Assembly (NCBI GenBank): GCA_019828545.1
Contig: JACVRA010000063.1
Location: forward strand, 434,001-498,000
Length of the DNA stretch: 64,000 nucleotides
Source of the DNA: Paracamarosporium sp. OC-R06-R3
Lineage: Eukaryota > Ascomycota > Dothideomycetes > Pleosporales > Didymosphaeriaceae
Reading direction: 5' to 3'
Shown here: in pieces, positions 36,234 through 46,955 of the stretch
Layout: every line of letters begins with the position of its first letter
How positions within the stretch are numbered: position 1 is the stretch's first letter
Made by a program: the position numbers and the translations under genes
Notes under the pieces: model-generated
Told to the model about the DNA's origin: nothing
Databases searched by the model: none
The model's input: the letters and a program-made list of their open reading frames with translations, nothing else

Positions 36234-36874
36234 GGTGAAGCAGCTGAGAGCCCCGAGGGACGCGATCGACTGCGGCGGGCAGCTTGACGAAATTAGGGGA
36301 TTGTGATGCAACGCTCTGCTTGGCCGTTAGGCGGAGTGGTGCGGGTTGGGTTCCAGGTCGCGGCAATCAGGGCGGACGTGGTTGGACGGCGTGTTGTTGT
36401 CCAAGTGCTACAAAGGCGGGCACGGCGGAATCGAGACGAAACAGGCGCGCTCGAGGTACAAAGTGCTGACGAGATTACTAGGGCAGCGAGACAACGGTCA
36501 GCACGCAGATTGGAGGAGAGGCGGGTGGCTCCAGGGCGTGGGGCGTGGGCGGGTTTGGCTGGGGCGCATACAGTATACGTGGATGGGTCGGCGGCGATGG
36601 GAGTCTACGAGGGCAGCAACGGGTTCGGTCGATGAGTGAAAGCCAGTACACCCAAGGCAAGATTAAGGAATGACGGGAAATGAGCGGACAGATACCGCCA
36701 TCGACTGACAGCGTGCCGTGGGCGCTGCCGAGTGCGACTTGGGTTCCAGAGCGGAGAGGCGGAGGGAGGAGGTCGAGGGTGGGGAGAAAGCGGTGGTGCA
36801 GCGGGCAGAGTGAGAGAGATGGCAGGCGACGCTTTTGGGAGAAGGCGCAAGCGACTAGTCGCGCTGGGGGCTGC

Positions 36875-36922
36875 ACGGACGGCAGGCAGGCAGGTAGGGC
36901 ACGGACGGCAGGCAGGGCAGCC
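36875..36922. repeat. Imperfect tandem duplication, GGACGGCAGGCAGG-type
   Basis: Two adjacent copies of about 22 bases beginning ACGGACGGCAGGCAGG, at 36875-36896 and 36901-36922, differing at the end. A looser run of CAGAGCAGC-like units lies nearby at about 37050-37092. Simple repeats upstream of the low-complexity gene; no function is evident. Confidence 0.7.
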
Positions 36923-39900
36923 GGGATGCATGGGTTGCGCTGTGATTGTACGTACTTGACCTACCCGAATTAGCGTGCACGCAGGAGGAGGCATGCATGC
37001 GCCGAGGGGCTCAACCGCCGGCAGCGTGGCGACGGTGCGGTGCAAGTCGGTAGAGCAGAGCAGCCCAGAGCAGACCAGAGCAGCGCAGCTGGCACCGTGG
37101 ACGGGTGCTCTACCCAAGCGTCCGCGGGCTTCCCGTCATCACGCGGCCAGCTAGCAAATTTCGCCTACGGTAGAGCAGCGCCTCTCTGGGAATCGTGGAG
37201 CCTCCCACGCATCCATGCCAGGGCGCGGCGGTGCGCCCTGCAGCTCGCTCTGAGCCTCACCACGGCGGCGTCATTGGCCGGCCTCGAGGACAAAGAAGCC
37301 CCCCCGCCCGCGAGCAGCCGTCGCTCCGCTTCGCCGTGTCTCGTGCAGGCGCAGCGCCACGGCACACACACACACACGGCCTGTTGCCACGGCGTCCGAG
37401 GGCTGCTCCAGCAGATGAAGATTGTCTGTGTTTGGCGCTACGCCCTCTTGGGCCGGCTCATTTGGAGGCCATCCGCAGTTCGCGACCAATCGATAGCCGA
37501 GTCAGCCATGCAGGGGCTTCATGCTTACCCCGAGCCTGAGGCCGCCGACGACAATGTCGTTGCCACGCAGAGACCGGATGCGATAGACGAGATGCGGAGA
37601 AGATGGCGAAGGAGCATGTTGATCGTGATGCGAACGCGAGCAGCCCAGAGCGAGCAGCCTCCGCAACAAACCTGCAGAGGGCTGCATCCAAGCTTCGGCT
37701 TCCCGGCCGCGTTAGACCACGACCATCTGCAGCTAGGATTGTATCTGTGACGTCTCTCTTATCGTGCACCGTTTGCCATGGTACCGGCCTGCCATTCCCC
37801 CAGTGGCGCACGTCAGATGCCACCACTCAGTACAGACCTGACCTCTTGCCATCAACGTGTTCGGCGCCCTAGCACGCCGTCTGCGCGGGTAGCACCACTA
37901 AAGCCAACTTTGCACCACGTCGCACAAAGAAATCCCCCAGCGTGCAGGAGCACCACGCCCGTTCGAGCTTCTCCACGTCCAAAATGGTCTCGGCCTCATG
38001 CGCCACGCAATTGAAATGCAACTCGACAGGAAAGCGTACCAGAGCTCCAATGCCTCGCTGTCTCGACAACAACCACCAGCCCTGTCGCTGATGATCTTCA
38101 GGGCCTCGGCAAGCTAGAGCGATTTGCCCGATCCAGTAATTTCAGCGCTTGCGAAAAACCGTTCATCCTCATTTTCATTTCTCTCCCATCAATCTCCGCT
38201 CCACCCGACCCGAGTCAGAGGAAACAACGTCTGTCAGATCTCGGGCCGTGTTGAAGAGATTTCGCGAGCACTGCAAACGTCACACAAATTTCACAGAGCC
38301 CACCAACACGGTCGTGATGTGGAGACAACAACTTCTTTGTACTCGGCGTGCGCTCCCAATATGCACCACGAGCAACAGTTGAACATGCCCACTTTAATCA
38401 TGTCCACCACAACAACAACCAGTGCGCCATTATTGTCCGCTATATCAGCATCGTTCGATCCCAGCGAGGCAGTCGGCGGTCCGGCTACAAGTCCTTCCGC
38501 AGCCGCTGTTCGGCTGGTTCGGAACCAACGGACTCGGGACGCCAATGGCAGAGTATGGAGAACGACCAAGCATGCCAGAATACAAGTGTGGGGTTCGCCA
38601 CAGCGTTACAAACCTGCTGTGCCACATCCGCTCAGCGCTACACCTCCCGGCGTCATGGGCTAACTCTTGTTGGATGCGAACGAGCCACGCAGTGTCCGTG
38701 TAGCCAGGCCCGGCGCAATTGCATTCGGCAGAGTTGACGTTTCTTGCTCGCAGACGTCCGACTGCATCCCTGCACGCCTGCATTCGGTGAACAGCTATCC
38801 AAAAGGTGCGCCGGCGCAGACTACGGAACGGATGCTTCCCCACCGCAAAGCACGCTGTCCGACATACCTGCGACCAGCCATTGGAAGACACAAGATCATC
38901 AAACATGCCGGTGCGCGCATTTACGGAAACTTTTGCTCGCTGTTGAGTGTCAGGCAACCAAATCCTGACTCCACTCGCTTTCAATCTTGCTTGGGACGTC
39001 TGCGTCATGTTCTCAACATTGGTCTAGATGGGATCGGAGTTTCGCAAAGCATGACGACCGGCAATTGCATCACGTATCCTAGGTAACCCTCCACAGTAAA
39101 CAGTAAGGACCGGGGTGTCGTCAATCCAAAATTGCTAATTCGGAGGGAAATTGTTAATCTCGACAGTGGCCAGCTGGGTCGCCAAAACAAAAACATGAAC
39201 AGAACGCAAAGCCACCACGGGGTCAAAACGGGTGCACTTGCCGTGTTTGTTATTGGCCATGCATCGGACCTTCCGTCTTCATGACAGCACATCCGACCGC
39301 CAACATCCATTCACACTAAGCAACCACTCCTGTGCCTGCACAGTCATGTTTCTTCTTCGCCCAAGTCCGATGGTTGCTTGGATGCAGCTTTCCGACCCCG
39401 CGATCGATCCACAGGCCTAGGCCTTCCACACTGGCGCCCAGCACATGCTTTTTCGAGCTAATCGACGATGTCCCCGCCATGGGGACCGAACGGCTACTCC
39501 CTCGAGTGGGGAGGGCTGAACTAGGCACCATCTCGACCATGGGACCTCAGCCAGCCATGGCCTGCCTCAACAAAAGTACCTGCAACAACCAGTTTCTGTC
39601 CAAGATGCTGCACACCATCATCGCCTCACCCAGCGTGTCGAGCGGGAGAGAGCGGATGGTGGTGCGCGTCAACATTTTTCCGGGCGAATGAGACGAATGG
39701 AGCGCAGGCACACCTGGCCACTGCGAACCGCTTACGATGGTAGAACATGGCTCTGGGTTCGTCGCTCTGCAACGCAGGAACAGGAGCCGTACCAGCCGAG
39801 CGAGAGCGCATACCACTGTGCCGCATGCCGGCATCCAAGGACGCGAGCCAAGGTGGGCAGCTTTCGCTCGACCTGGCACGTACCAGACTACAGAGGGAAC

Positions 39901-41555
39901 CTCACCACGTTGCCGGGCTTGGTCATGTTGCAAGACGTGTTCCGAATGCCCCGGAATTGCTCTGAGATGCCTGCAGGAAGAGACTTGTTCTTGATGCCTA
40001 AATGTCCGTCGCGTTCTGACAGCGTGGTGAGAAACGTAGTGATTGGCAAGGTGGTTGACTCGTCGTGGAGGGTGAGGTAAGAGCGCCCATCAGCGCTACG
40101 ATTTGCTAACACATCCAACCACACCGTTTGCAATGTCCAAGCGCGGTAGCACCTCGGATGCACCAATCGCTCGATCATACGCCTATCTCCTACTCACGTC
40201 CGCCAAGACTAGCGGGCGGTATCTTAGACAGAGATCCCGGCATTCCATGTCGAGCCCTTGGGAGTTTGCCAACTCACGTATAGGACATGCTCCGTACCAA
40301 ACGTGCACGTGTGCAATTCAGTTGCCCATGGCCTGAGAAGGAGAAGACAATGAAGCTGGTCTTAGATTCAGTCCGTTCATCAAGGAGGCACACTTCAGCG
40401 GCGTCCATCTACAGTACCAAGACCATGACATGTTCAATCTTTCCAGCTACTCGCCCGTCTTCCTATTTCTCGGCTTATCTACCTGCTCACGTACGCATCA
40501 TACAACTCTCAAATGAGTTCAGCTATCAAGCCTCAACAACGCCACTCTCGTCGTTTGATATCCAAGTTCAGAACATGTGCATGACAAGGCGAGGGGGCTC
40601 AGATCACTCAATCTGACCGCTACGGGGATATCGAGGTATCAGCTTGACATGGGTCCGAACGTGGTATGATGTCCCAACGATTTGGAAGCGTTCATGCATT
40701 CGCAACCATGCACGCAATGCAACGTCTCCACTCGCAGTGGCGGAAGTCTACGCACCCCCGTCTTCTGCAGACCCTGATCTGCTTTGCACTGAGCTGTCAA
40801 ATAGAGGCATGGATGTGCTTGTTGCATTTGCTTTGCATACCGGCATTTGACAATTTCTGTCGCAACCATCGTGTTGGCCTCACTCACTCGCCCGTAGATG
40901 CCGCGCACGACGCCAGCGCCGAGTCCTTGTGCCACCATGGACGATGAGTAGCGCGCCTGTCACGTTTCGCAAATGTCTGTCTAGCATTCTCGGACATGCC
41001 CCACGGATTCGCCTCAGGCACGCCATCCCACGACACAGTTGCCGAGACATGCAGATCCCCATCAAACGAGTGCGCGTCCCCCAGGGGCCGTACAACCGAT
41101 CAGCATGGAACCCGCGGATAAGGCATCTCGAGGGAACACGAATGACGAGCGTGTACTCCGCACTTGTTTCGAGGCGGTACCTCCACAGGTGCGCGAGCGG
41201 CGATCGTCATTTGCGCGTTTCAACTCGAGTAAACGTCGCAATGTAATGATTACAGCTGGAACGTAGAAAGGTGCGAAACACCGACAACTCCGTTTGGTGA
41301 AGAGCCACGTAACGCAGGCGAAAACTGTGCTGAGCACACTATGCATGTGTAGCAGCCCGTTAGCATCTTTCCTCTGAGAAAGGTACACTGGCAATCTGAA
41401 GACCATGAACGATGAGTTCGAATCCACATGTCAAAGTCCCACCGACACTAAAAATTATAATGGAATAGGAAAGACCAGAAATTAAATGGTTCAATAGTGC
41501 TAAACGTGCATGACATTCCGTATACGTGCGTCCATACGTGCATTGCATTCACCTT

Positions 41556-41589
41556 CCCATCCCATCCCATCCCATCCCATCCCATCCCA
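41556..41589. repeat. (CCCAT)n microsatellite
   Basis: Nearly seven perfect head-to-tail copies of the five-base unit CCCAT. It lies in non-coding DNA downstream of MAF1 and is likely length-variable between strains. Several spurious open frames in this area are produced by it. Confidence 0.95.
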
Positions 41590-41945
41590 CAACTCGTCAA
41601 AAATCATGCCTCGTCCCATCCATTCCACCAGACAGACTCCCGTCCCAGTCCGCCCATCCCAAGCCAGAAAACGAAAAACGAAAGGGAAGCAAGGAAACAA
41701 AGAAAGGGGTATCTCGAGCATAGATGACAAAACGGGAACGTATCAGAGAGCTTCTCACGAGGAGCGCTCCCACCGCCCAGCCTCCGATAACGCCCCACGC
41801 CATCGTGCTCAAGACTGAACAAATGCGTGAACCTCCAAAACGCCGTTTGAGTGCCATGCCCATGACCAAAGGAATAACCAAGTCGTTGTAGGTCCGTGTT
41901 GAAATATTACATGGCACTGTGTGGTGTGGGTAAGAAAGGGGCAGC

Positions 41946-43101
41946 TTAGAGCTCCATTCTCTCCATCACACCCTCGCTCCACGCGCGCACATTGCTCTTC
42001 TCGCGGCTGTTCTCTCTAGACATCTCGCGTTCCTTGAGACTCTCCACGTCGCTGTCTCCGTCACTAGACCAATACTCGGCGCCCATGCTCGTCTCACGGC
42101 CCGCCTCCCACTCTTCTTCATCAGCGTCAATTATTTCTCCTGGATGATCAATCACCATGTTGTCCAATTCATCGCTCTCTCCGTACTCCTCCAGGCCCTT
42201 CTTCGCACGATCACCCAACCAGTACTCGGCGCGCTTCCTACTGCCGGCGTTAGAACTAGTTTCGTGTTGAGCTTGTTTGAACCGTGTAATAAGAGAAGTG
42301 GGTACGGATGGCGAATTTGAAAGGGCAGAGATGCCGCGCAGGTAGAAGTAACACACACGTTTGCGCTCCTTGTTGTACAAGAAGCAGTGGTGGCTCCAAA
42401 TGGCGCCATCGTCTGCAAACGGGTCGTCTGAGGGCTCCCAGGCGTAATACTCGCAGTTGGCCATGTCCATTTCGCTGTCCACAAGCTGCCATGAGCGTGG
42501 ACTCCATATCGGCGAACCGAGAGGGGTCATGGCGCCAGCAGGAAGGCCCGCGCTGTATACTTGTGGACGAAGGTAGTACATGGTAGTATCAACCCTGTGC
42601 ACAAACGAGTTGCGCGATTCGCGGCGAAACTCATCGGGGTTTAGTGTGTTGGCGAAGTCATAGTCTATGTGTGTCGCGTTGAGTGTCGCTATGAGGTATG
42701 CAAAGGTATGGCGATTGGCGGCCTCGTTAAAACTGCCGAAGGGTGTATCGCGGGCAATGTTGAGCTCCTCGGAGAACTGAGCGGCGGATCGTTGCGGGAG
42801 GTGCGCGACTGCTGCCAGGAGCTCCTGGTGGCGCTCTTCGAGGGTGCGCTCGATGCGCTTGTACAGCTTCTTATCGCTGCCGGCGGCCTTGATGGTCCAG
42901 ACATCGCAGCCGCCGATGACGGCCGAGTCGGGGGTGTCGAAGTTTAGGGCGAGGTTAACCTAGCGAACGGTGAGCAATTGCCGCGCAAATATGGTGCCTT
43001 GGATGATAGTTACCTCGTGGAGGGCGCAAAGATCAAGGTACTGTCCGGGTCAGCTACTACATCATCGGCGTGCGCTTATCGCAACTCGGACCCACCTTCA
43101 T
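41946..43101 (-). CDS. MAF1: Maf1, repressor of RNA polymerase III
   Basis: Global negative regulator of Pol III transcription, acting in the nucleus when nutrient signalling through TOR and PKA falls. Three exons: 43101-43096 (ATGAAG only), 43040-43014 and 42959-41946, with 55- and 54-base introns; 348 residues. The joined N-terminus reads MKYLDLCALHEVNLALNFD, followed by VIGGCDVWTIKAAGSDKKL. Conserved boxes are IDYDFANTLNPDEF (box A), the middle region YYAWEPSDDPFADD, and WSHHCFLYNKERKRVCYF with LRG (box C). The C-terminal about 100 residues are acidic and Ser/Glu-rich, typical of filamentous fungi. The two minute 5' exons are needed to give a normal start, so automated models may begin at a later codon. 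Confidence 0.93.
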
Positions 43102-43982
43102 CGTGTCGTTCTCAGACGCTGCTCCGTCGTCTCTGGATCAAGGGCGACGTCGCGTACGGCAGGGCGGCCTTTGGTGACGACGGTCGGGCCAGGGCAAGCC
43201 GGGGCTCGTTATCGGGGTCCTTTGTTCGGGTGGGGTTGACCTGCGTAAGCCGGCACAACGCGTACACACTGCTCCAGGCTGGCTGCGGAGAGTAGAATGT
43301 GCTTGTTGCTCGGCCAGACGCGCGTCTAGCAGGCGCAAGGCATGTGGGAGCGGGCAGCGGGTTGGGTGGTGAGAGGAGGGTGGTGTGAGTGGCAGCTGCG
43401 ATGCGGAGGCGGTGATGTTGGCACCTCGTGCTTGGCCCCGCTTCCGGATTGGTCGAGCCGTCCAGCCAACGACGCGACGACAGCGCGCCGGATGGGGCCT
43501 GCGTCCGAGACCATTCGATGAGTTAGAGCACACCACCATGAAGCAAGCAAAGTCAAATCAAGCGCAAAAGCCCCGATGCCATGACATGAAGATCACGCTC
43601 GAGTCCCATGGAACCGCTTGCATCAACCCGAGCCGCACGTGTATCATTGGTAGATAGAGTACATCCATCGCTGCTTGCTCCCCAAGGCAACGCAGCAGAT
43701 GGTGCGTTCTCCAAGCATCCCGCAGTCGTTTGCCCGGGTTCCTTGACACGTCATGTTTAGCAGAGTCAATGCCCCAGTCGCCACAAGTGGTATACCGCAT
43801 GCCCGTCAATGTCCTCCCTGCCCTTCGCCAAAACGCCTCGAATGCAACTCGTCGTCGATGCTCAGTAGATGCCACTGTCTTTCAGCCGCCGCTTGAATTC
43901 ATCTGCGTCCTGCGCACCGGGCGAGTAGGGTCAGTATACGTCTCGAATCATAGTGTAGAAAGCCTGCAATCTGGCACGCGCA
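43102..43982. other. Intergenic: MAF1 promoter and APS1 3' flank
   Basis: About 880 GC-rich bases between two minus-strand genes. The open frames are opposite-strand overlaps below 135 codons with no family resemblance. Confidence 0.6.
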
Positions 43983-44668
43983 CTACATGATCTTGGTCAC
44001 GATGTCGTCCTCGGCCTGACACGGGACCAGCGTCAGCAACCGAGCTTCACTTGGAGGAGAGATCGAAGCACCCGTCACTCACCTCCATGTCCTCTAGACT
44101 GTCCTGTTGTCCTATGCATCGCAGCACGTTTTTCTTGCTGCTCTCTTGCAGCTCCCCAGCAAGCAGGAGCTCGTCGAGGATGAAGTAGGCCTTCTGGAAG
44201 TTGAAGATGATGTCGAGCTCACAGACGTTGCCGTAATACTTGTCCATTTGCTCGACATAGCGGTGGACTATCTCAAGCGCGAGCAGCTCGTTGTCTGTAG
44301 CGTCGCAGCCGGCGATGAAGAAGAGGGACGCATATCGGCGGTAAACAACCTTTGTGTCTATGCTGCCTGTCAGCGCCGGGCTGGGGATGCGTGCCGCCAT
44401 CACCGACCTTTGTACTCGAGGAAATTGCACATGCGGGTCCGGCGAGCAAGCACGAGCTGCGAGACATCCTTTACGATCTTGGCCTTGTCCTTGGGCGCAA
44501 GCGTGGTGAACCACTTGGCGAGGCGCTGCCACAGGTTAGCACGGGAGCTGCATGGCTTGTGGAGACGACGTACGACTTTGCCCTGCCGCGAGAGCAGGAT
44601 CAGGTATCTGCATGTGTCAGCCCTCGCTACATGCGCATCTGAGGTGGGAGAGCTCACTTGATGGCCAT
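43983..44668 (-). CDS. APS1: AP-1 clathrin adaptor complex, small (sigma) subunit
   Basis: Sigma subunit of the AP-1 adaptor, which sorts cargo into clathrin vesicles between the trans-Golgi and endosomes. Five short exons: 44668-44658, 44607-44574, 44525-44408, 44357-44083 and 44015-43983, with introns of 48-67 bases; 156 residues, equal to the usual length. The joined start reads [20 protein letters not shown]. Family landmarks are [39 protein letters not shown] and [18 protein letters not shown], and the last exon adds [10 protein letters not shown]. Residues [15 protein letters not shown] favour AP-1 over AP-2 or AP-3. The first two exons code for 3.7 and 11.3 codons and would be missed by a simple reading-frame search. 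Confidence 0.94.
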
Positions 44669-45128
44669 GGTGGTCGGGGGTTACTGGAGATGGGCAGTGG
44701 CCTGTAGAAAAACGGAGGTTCGGGCGGCCACAGACCAGCCAACCAGCCCCGCGCAAACGTCAGTGCGCTCTCATGGCACCCCGCCAAACACTTTCCCTTC
44801 ATAACCGTCTTCAACCTGTGACTTGCTCGAAGCACTCTGCTCCACTCTGCTGCAGGCATAGACACGCGACGCGATCCAGTACGCGCCTGCAATTGGCCTC
44901 CATCCGTGCCTGCTTACAAACACCATTCTCCCTCCATCTCCGGCGTGTCTGTCCTCCATCCTGGACTTGCTTTCCTCGGGAAAACGTTACTTGCATATAC
45001 GAGTCGCAACGAAGCAGGGAGACTCATACAAGTCTATACACGCACCATGAAGCTCATACTATCCACCTCGTACGTCCTTCGCATCTTGCCCGCCAACTTC
45101 CCACTTACCTTGCCATCTCAGAAACATC
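44669..45128. other. Divergent promoter region between APS1 and the GCL regulatory subunit
   Basis: About 460 bases separate two genes transcribed in opposite directions outward. The right half is rich in C and T on the plus strand, as usual for fungal 5' leaders. No operator could be assigned. Confidence 0.55.
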
Positions 45129-46055
45129 ATGTCAGGCGGCCCCTCCGTGATACGGCGGCATGCATTCGAGAAGTCAAACACTGAACTCACCTCCTCTCTC
45201 CGTGCAAACTTTGCCGCCCACCAGTCCTCTCCTCCCACACCTACCACCAACGGCAACACCACGGCACCCATCTCAAAGCCACCCTTCAAGTCATGGACAA
45301 CTCGACAAGAAGACATCTTGTGGGTACCCGCCCACACTCCTTCACCTCTCTCAGAGCCTCGCGAGTCCTACGACATAACAGTCAAATTATTCTATCTGCC
45401 AAACGTACCCGCTGACACAAGATGCGTCCAAACCCGAGAAGCTATCGACCTCGTCCTAAAAGAGCTGGGCACGTCCTCAATCGACCTACTTATCGTATCC
45501 TTCCCAGGAATATCCTTTGATGCGGATGATGAGGAGTCCGATCTTGATGATCCGCCATCCGCCCCAGACTCCCTCACTGAACACGACGGTGATGCGGACG
45601 GCGCGCCAGAAGATATAGACACCATCGTGACCACCTGGCGTACGCTGGAAAAACTGCATGAAGAAGGACTGGTGAGCAAGCTGGGCATCGCGGAATTTGG
45701 GTGCAGCAGGTTGGAAAAGTTTCTACCCCAGACCAACGTCAAGCCTAGCGTCGACCAGATCAATGTTAGAGATTGCTGTGTGGTGCCCAAACCGCTGATT
45801 CTGTACGCGAAGCAACAGAAGATTGAACTTCTGACGCACAATGACTGCACAAACGTGCTCCCTCGAGGTACACTACGGGATATACTAGGATCGGGAGAAA
45901 AGGGTGTCGGTGTGCTTGCAGGCGAGCATAATGATGGTGAAAGGCTAAGAGGAGAGGTGCAGCCGCAATGGGTGGTCAAGTATACGGCTGTCGTAAAAGA
46001 TCGAGGGGTAGTGGAGAGTAAAGGGTACTTTGCTGTTGCGGAGTTGAGGAATTAG
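45129..46055 (+). CDS. Glutamate-cysteine ligase regulatory (modifier) subunit
   Basis: Single-exon 308-residue protein of the aldo/keto-reductase-like fold that serves as regulatory light chain of glutamate-cysteine ligase, the first and limiting enzyme of glutathione synthesis. Landmarks are SIDLLIVSFPGIS (beta strand), the helix-strand unit TLEKLHEEGLVSKLGIAEFG, then LEKFL, VDQINVRDCCVVPKPLILYA and ELLTHNDCTNVLP, which match the light-chain family rather than catalytic aldo/keto reductases; the usual NADPH-enzyme Tyr/His pattern is not kept. An acidic insertion (DADDEESDLDDPPS) lies in the middle. The start at 45129 (MSGGPSVIRRH) is the first ATG after the CT-rich leader. It is divergently arranged with APS1. 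Confidence 0.88.
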   Translation: MSGGPSVIRRHAFEKSNTELTSSLRANFAAHQSSPPTPTTNGNTTAPISKPPFKSWTTRQEDILWVPAHTPSPLSEPRESYDITVKLFYLPNVPADTRCVQTREAIDLVLKELGTSSIDLLIVSFPGISFDADDEESDLDDPPSAPDSLTEHDGDADGAPEDIDTIVTTWRTLEKLHEEGLVSKLGIAEFGCSRLEKFLPQTNVKPSVDQINVRDCCVVPKPLILYAKQQKIELLTHNDCTNVLPRGTLRDILGSGEKGVGVLAGEHNDGERLRGEVQPQWVVKYTAVVKDRGVVESKGYFAVAELRN

Positions 46056-46157
46056 TCAACATCGGTCGATATCCTGAACGGTTGCTAAGGCTCAGTGCAG
46101 TCCCTGCAAATTCGCTAAAGTGCGAGGTTACTTGACTACCTCCGCAATGGATTTCTA

Positions 46158-46586
46158 CTAATACACGATCTGGCTCGCCCAACACTCCACGCATTCCTCC
46201 CCTAGCCCTTTACGCACCAATGGACCCCCACAACACCAGCATAAGCCGGCGAACATATCTGAGTTGAAGTCATGAGGGAACTGCAGTGTTGTCTTTTTAG
46301 GCAACCCATGTGGTACGTTCTTGGAAGACTTTAGTGAACCTTCTGGCGACCTCTGCGCTGTTGGGTACGGCGTCATTGAGCGTGTAGGGTGGGAGTGCAG
46401 TGGCTGTAGCCGTGCTTTTGCATCGACAAAGATGGTGCTTTCTTGGCGAGAGGTGTTGGTTTGCATGGATCTGTCATGGTGTAGAAAAGCTTGTTGTTCA
46501 GAGTCCCGAGGAGACGTTTCGGGCCGCTCTGGGGGCGGTGGAAGGCCGTCATTCAGGTCTGATTTTAGTATATTGGTCATGTCCAT
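46158..46586 (-). CDS. Small hypothetical protein with C-terminal Cys motif
   Basis: Open frame of 142 codons on the minus strand, converging on the glutamate-cysteine ligase subunit gene with 102 bases between stops. The first about 100 residues are Pro/Ser/Thr-rich and probably disordered. The C-terminal 30 residues hold a compact Cys cluster, CWCCGGPLVRKGLGEECVEC, of pattern C-x-C-C then C-x2-C, which could form one zinc ribbon. No signal peptide is visible. I do not recognise a family. The clustered Cys pairs and good start context argue for a real gene, but a spurious frame or a missing upstream exon cannot be excluded. Confidence 0.5.
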   Translation of the reverse strand: MDMTNILKSDLNDGLPPPPERPETSPRDSEQQAFLHHDRSMQTNTSRQESTIFVDAKARLQPLHSHPTRSMTPYPTAQRSPEGSLKSSKNVPHGLPKKTTLQFPHDFNSDMFAGLCWCCGGPLVRKGLGEECVECWASQIVY

Positions 46587-46955
46587 AGTTAGACTTCGTA
46601 GGTTGGGGCGTGGTCTGCCGTGAACGTTGTCACGAATGGGGCGTGTGTTAGAATATGAACTATGGTAGCTATATATGCGGACAATAGTTAATAAATCATA
46701 TCGTGAATATGGTACCGCGAAGCAAATAATGAATGGTTTTACATGTCAAAAGTACGTGATGGATAGGGAAATCACAAATCTTTAGTTGCCTAAGCGTCAC
46801 AAACTTCTATTTAGCATACCATCATCATACGAGTATAAGATACGTGACACATGCTACACTACGACAAACAATATTGAGCATCCATATTAGCGATCTACAA
46901 ATAATACACATAGATGATTACCTTAATAGACACCCCTTGAATCACACCACAACTC
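46587..46955. other. Intergenic, AT-rich
   Basis: Promoter of the small Cys-motif gene and 3' flank of the monooxygenase gene. Strongly AT-rich with no recognisable gene. Confidence 0.55.

Larger units (their letters stand above)
36234..41945. other. 5.7 kb gene-poor stretch
   Basis: Largest region without recognisable genes. It is GC-rich, so it contains many open frames (the longest 236 codons at 37040-37750, plus, and 187 codons at 38445-39008, minus), but these overlap each other on opposite strands, have biased compositions and match no family I know. It contains small simple repeats described separately and a (CA) run at 37363-37377. It must hold the promoter of the low-complexity gene and the 3' flank of MAF1. 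No transposon signature was found. Confidence 0.5.

Noticed and set aside
37040..37750. 236-codon open frame, plus strand
   Set aside because: Composition is GC-driven, it overlaps minus-strand frames of similar quality, contains a CA-repeat-coded stretch and resembles no family.
38445..39008. 187-codon open frame, minus strand
   Set aside because: No family resemblance, overlaps three plus-strand frames of similar length, no convincing splice partners.
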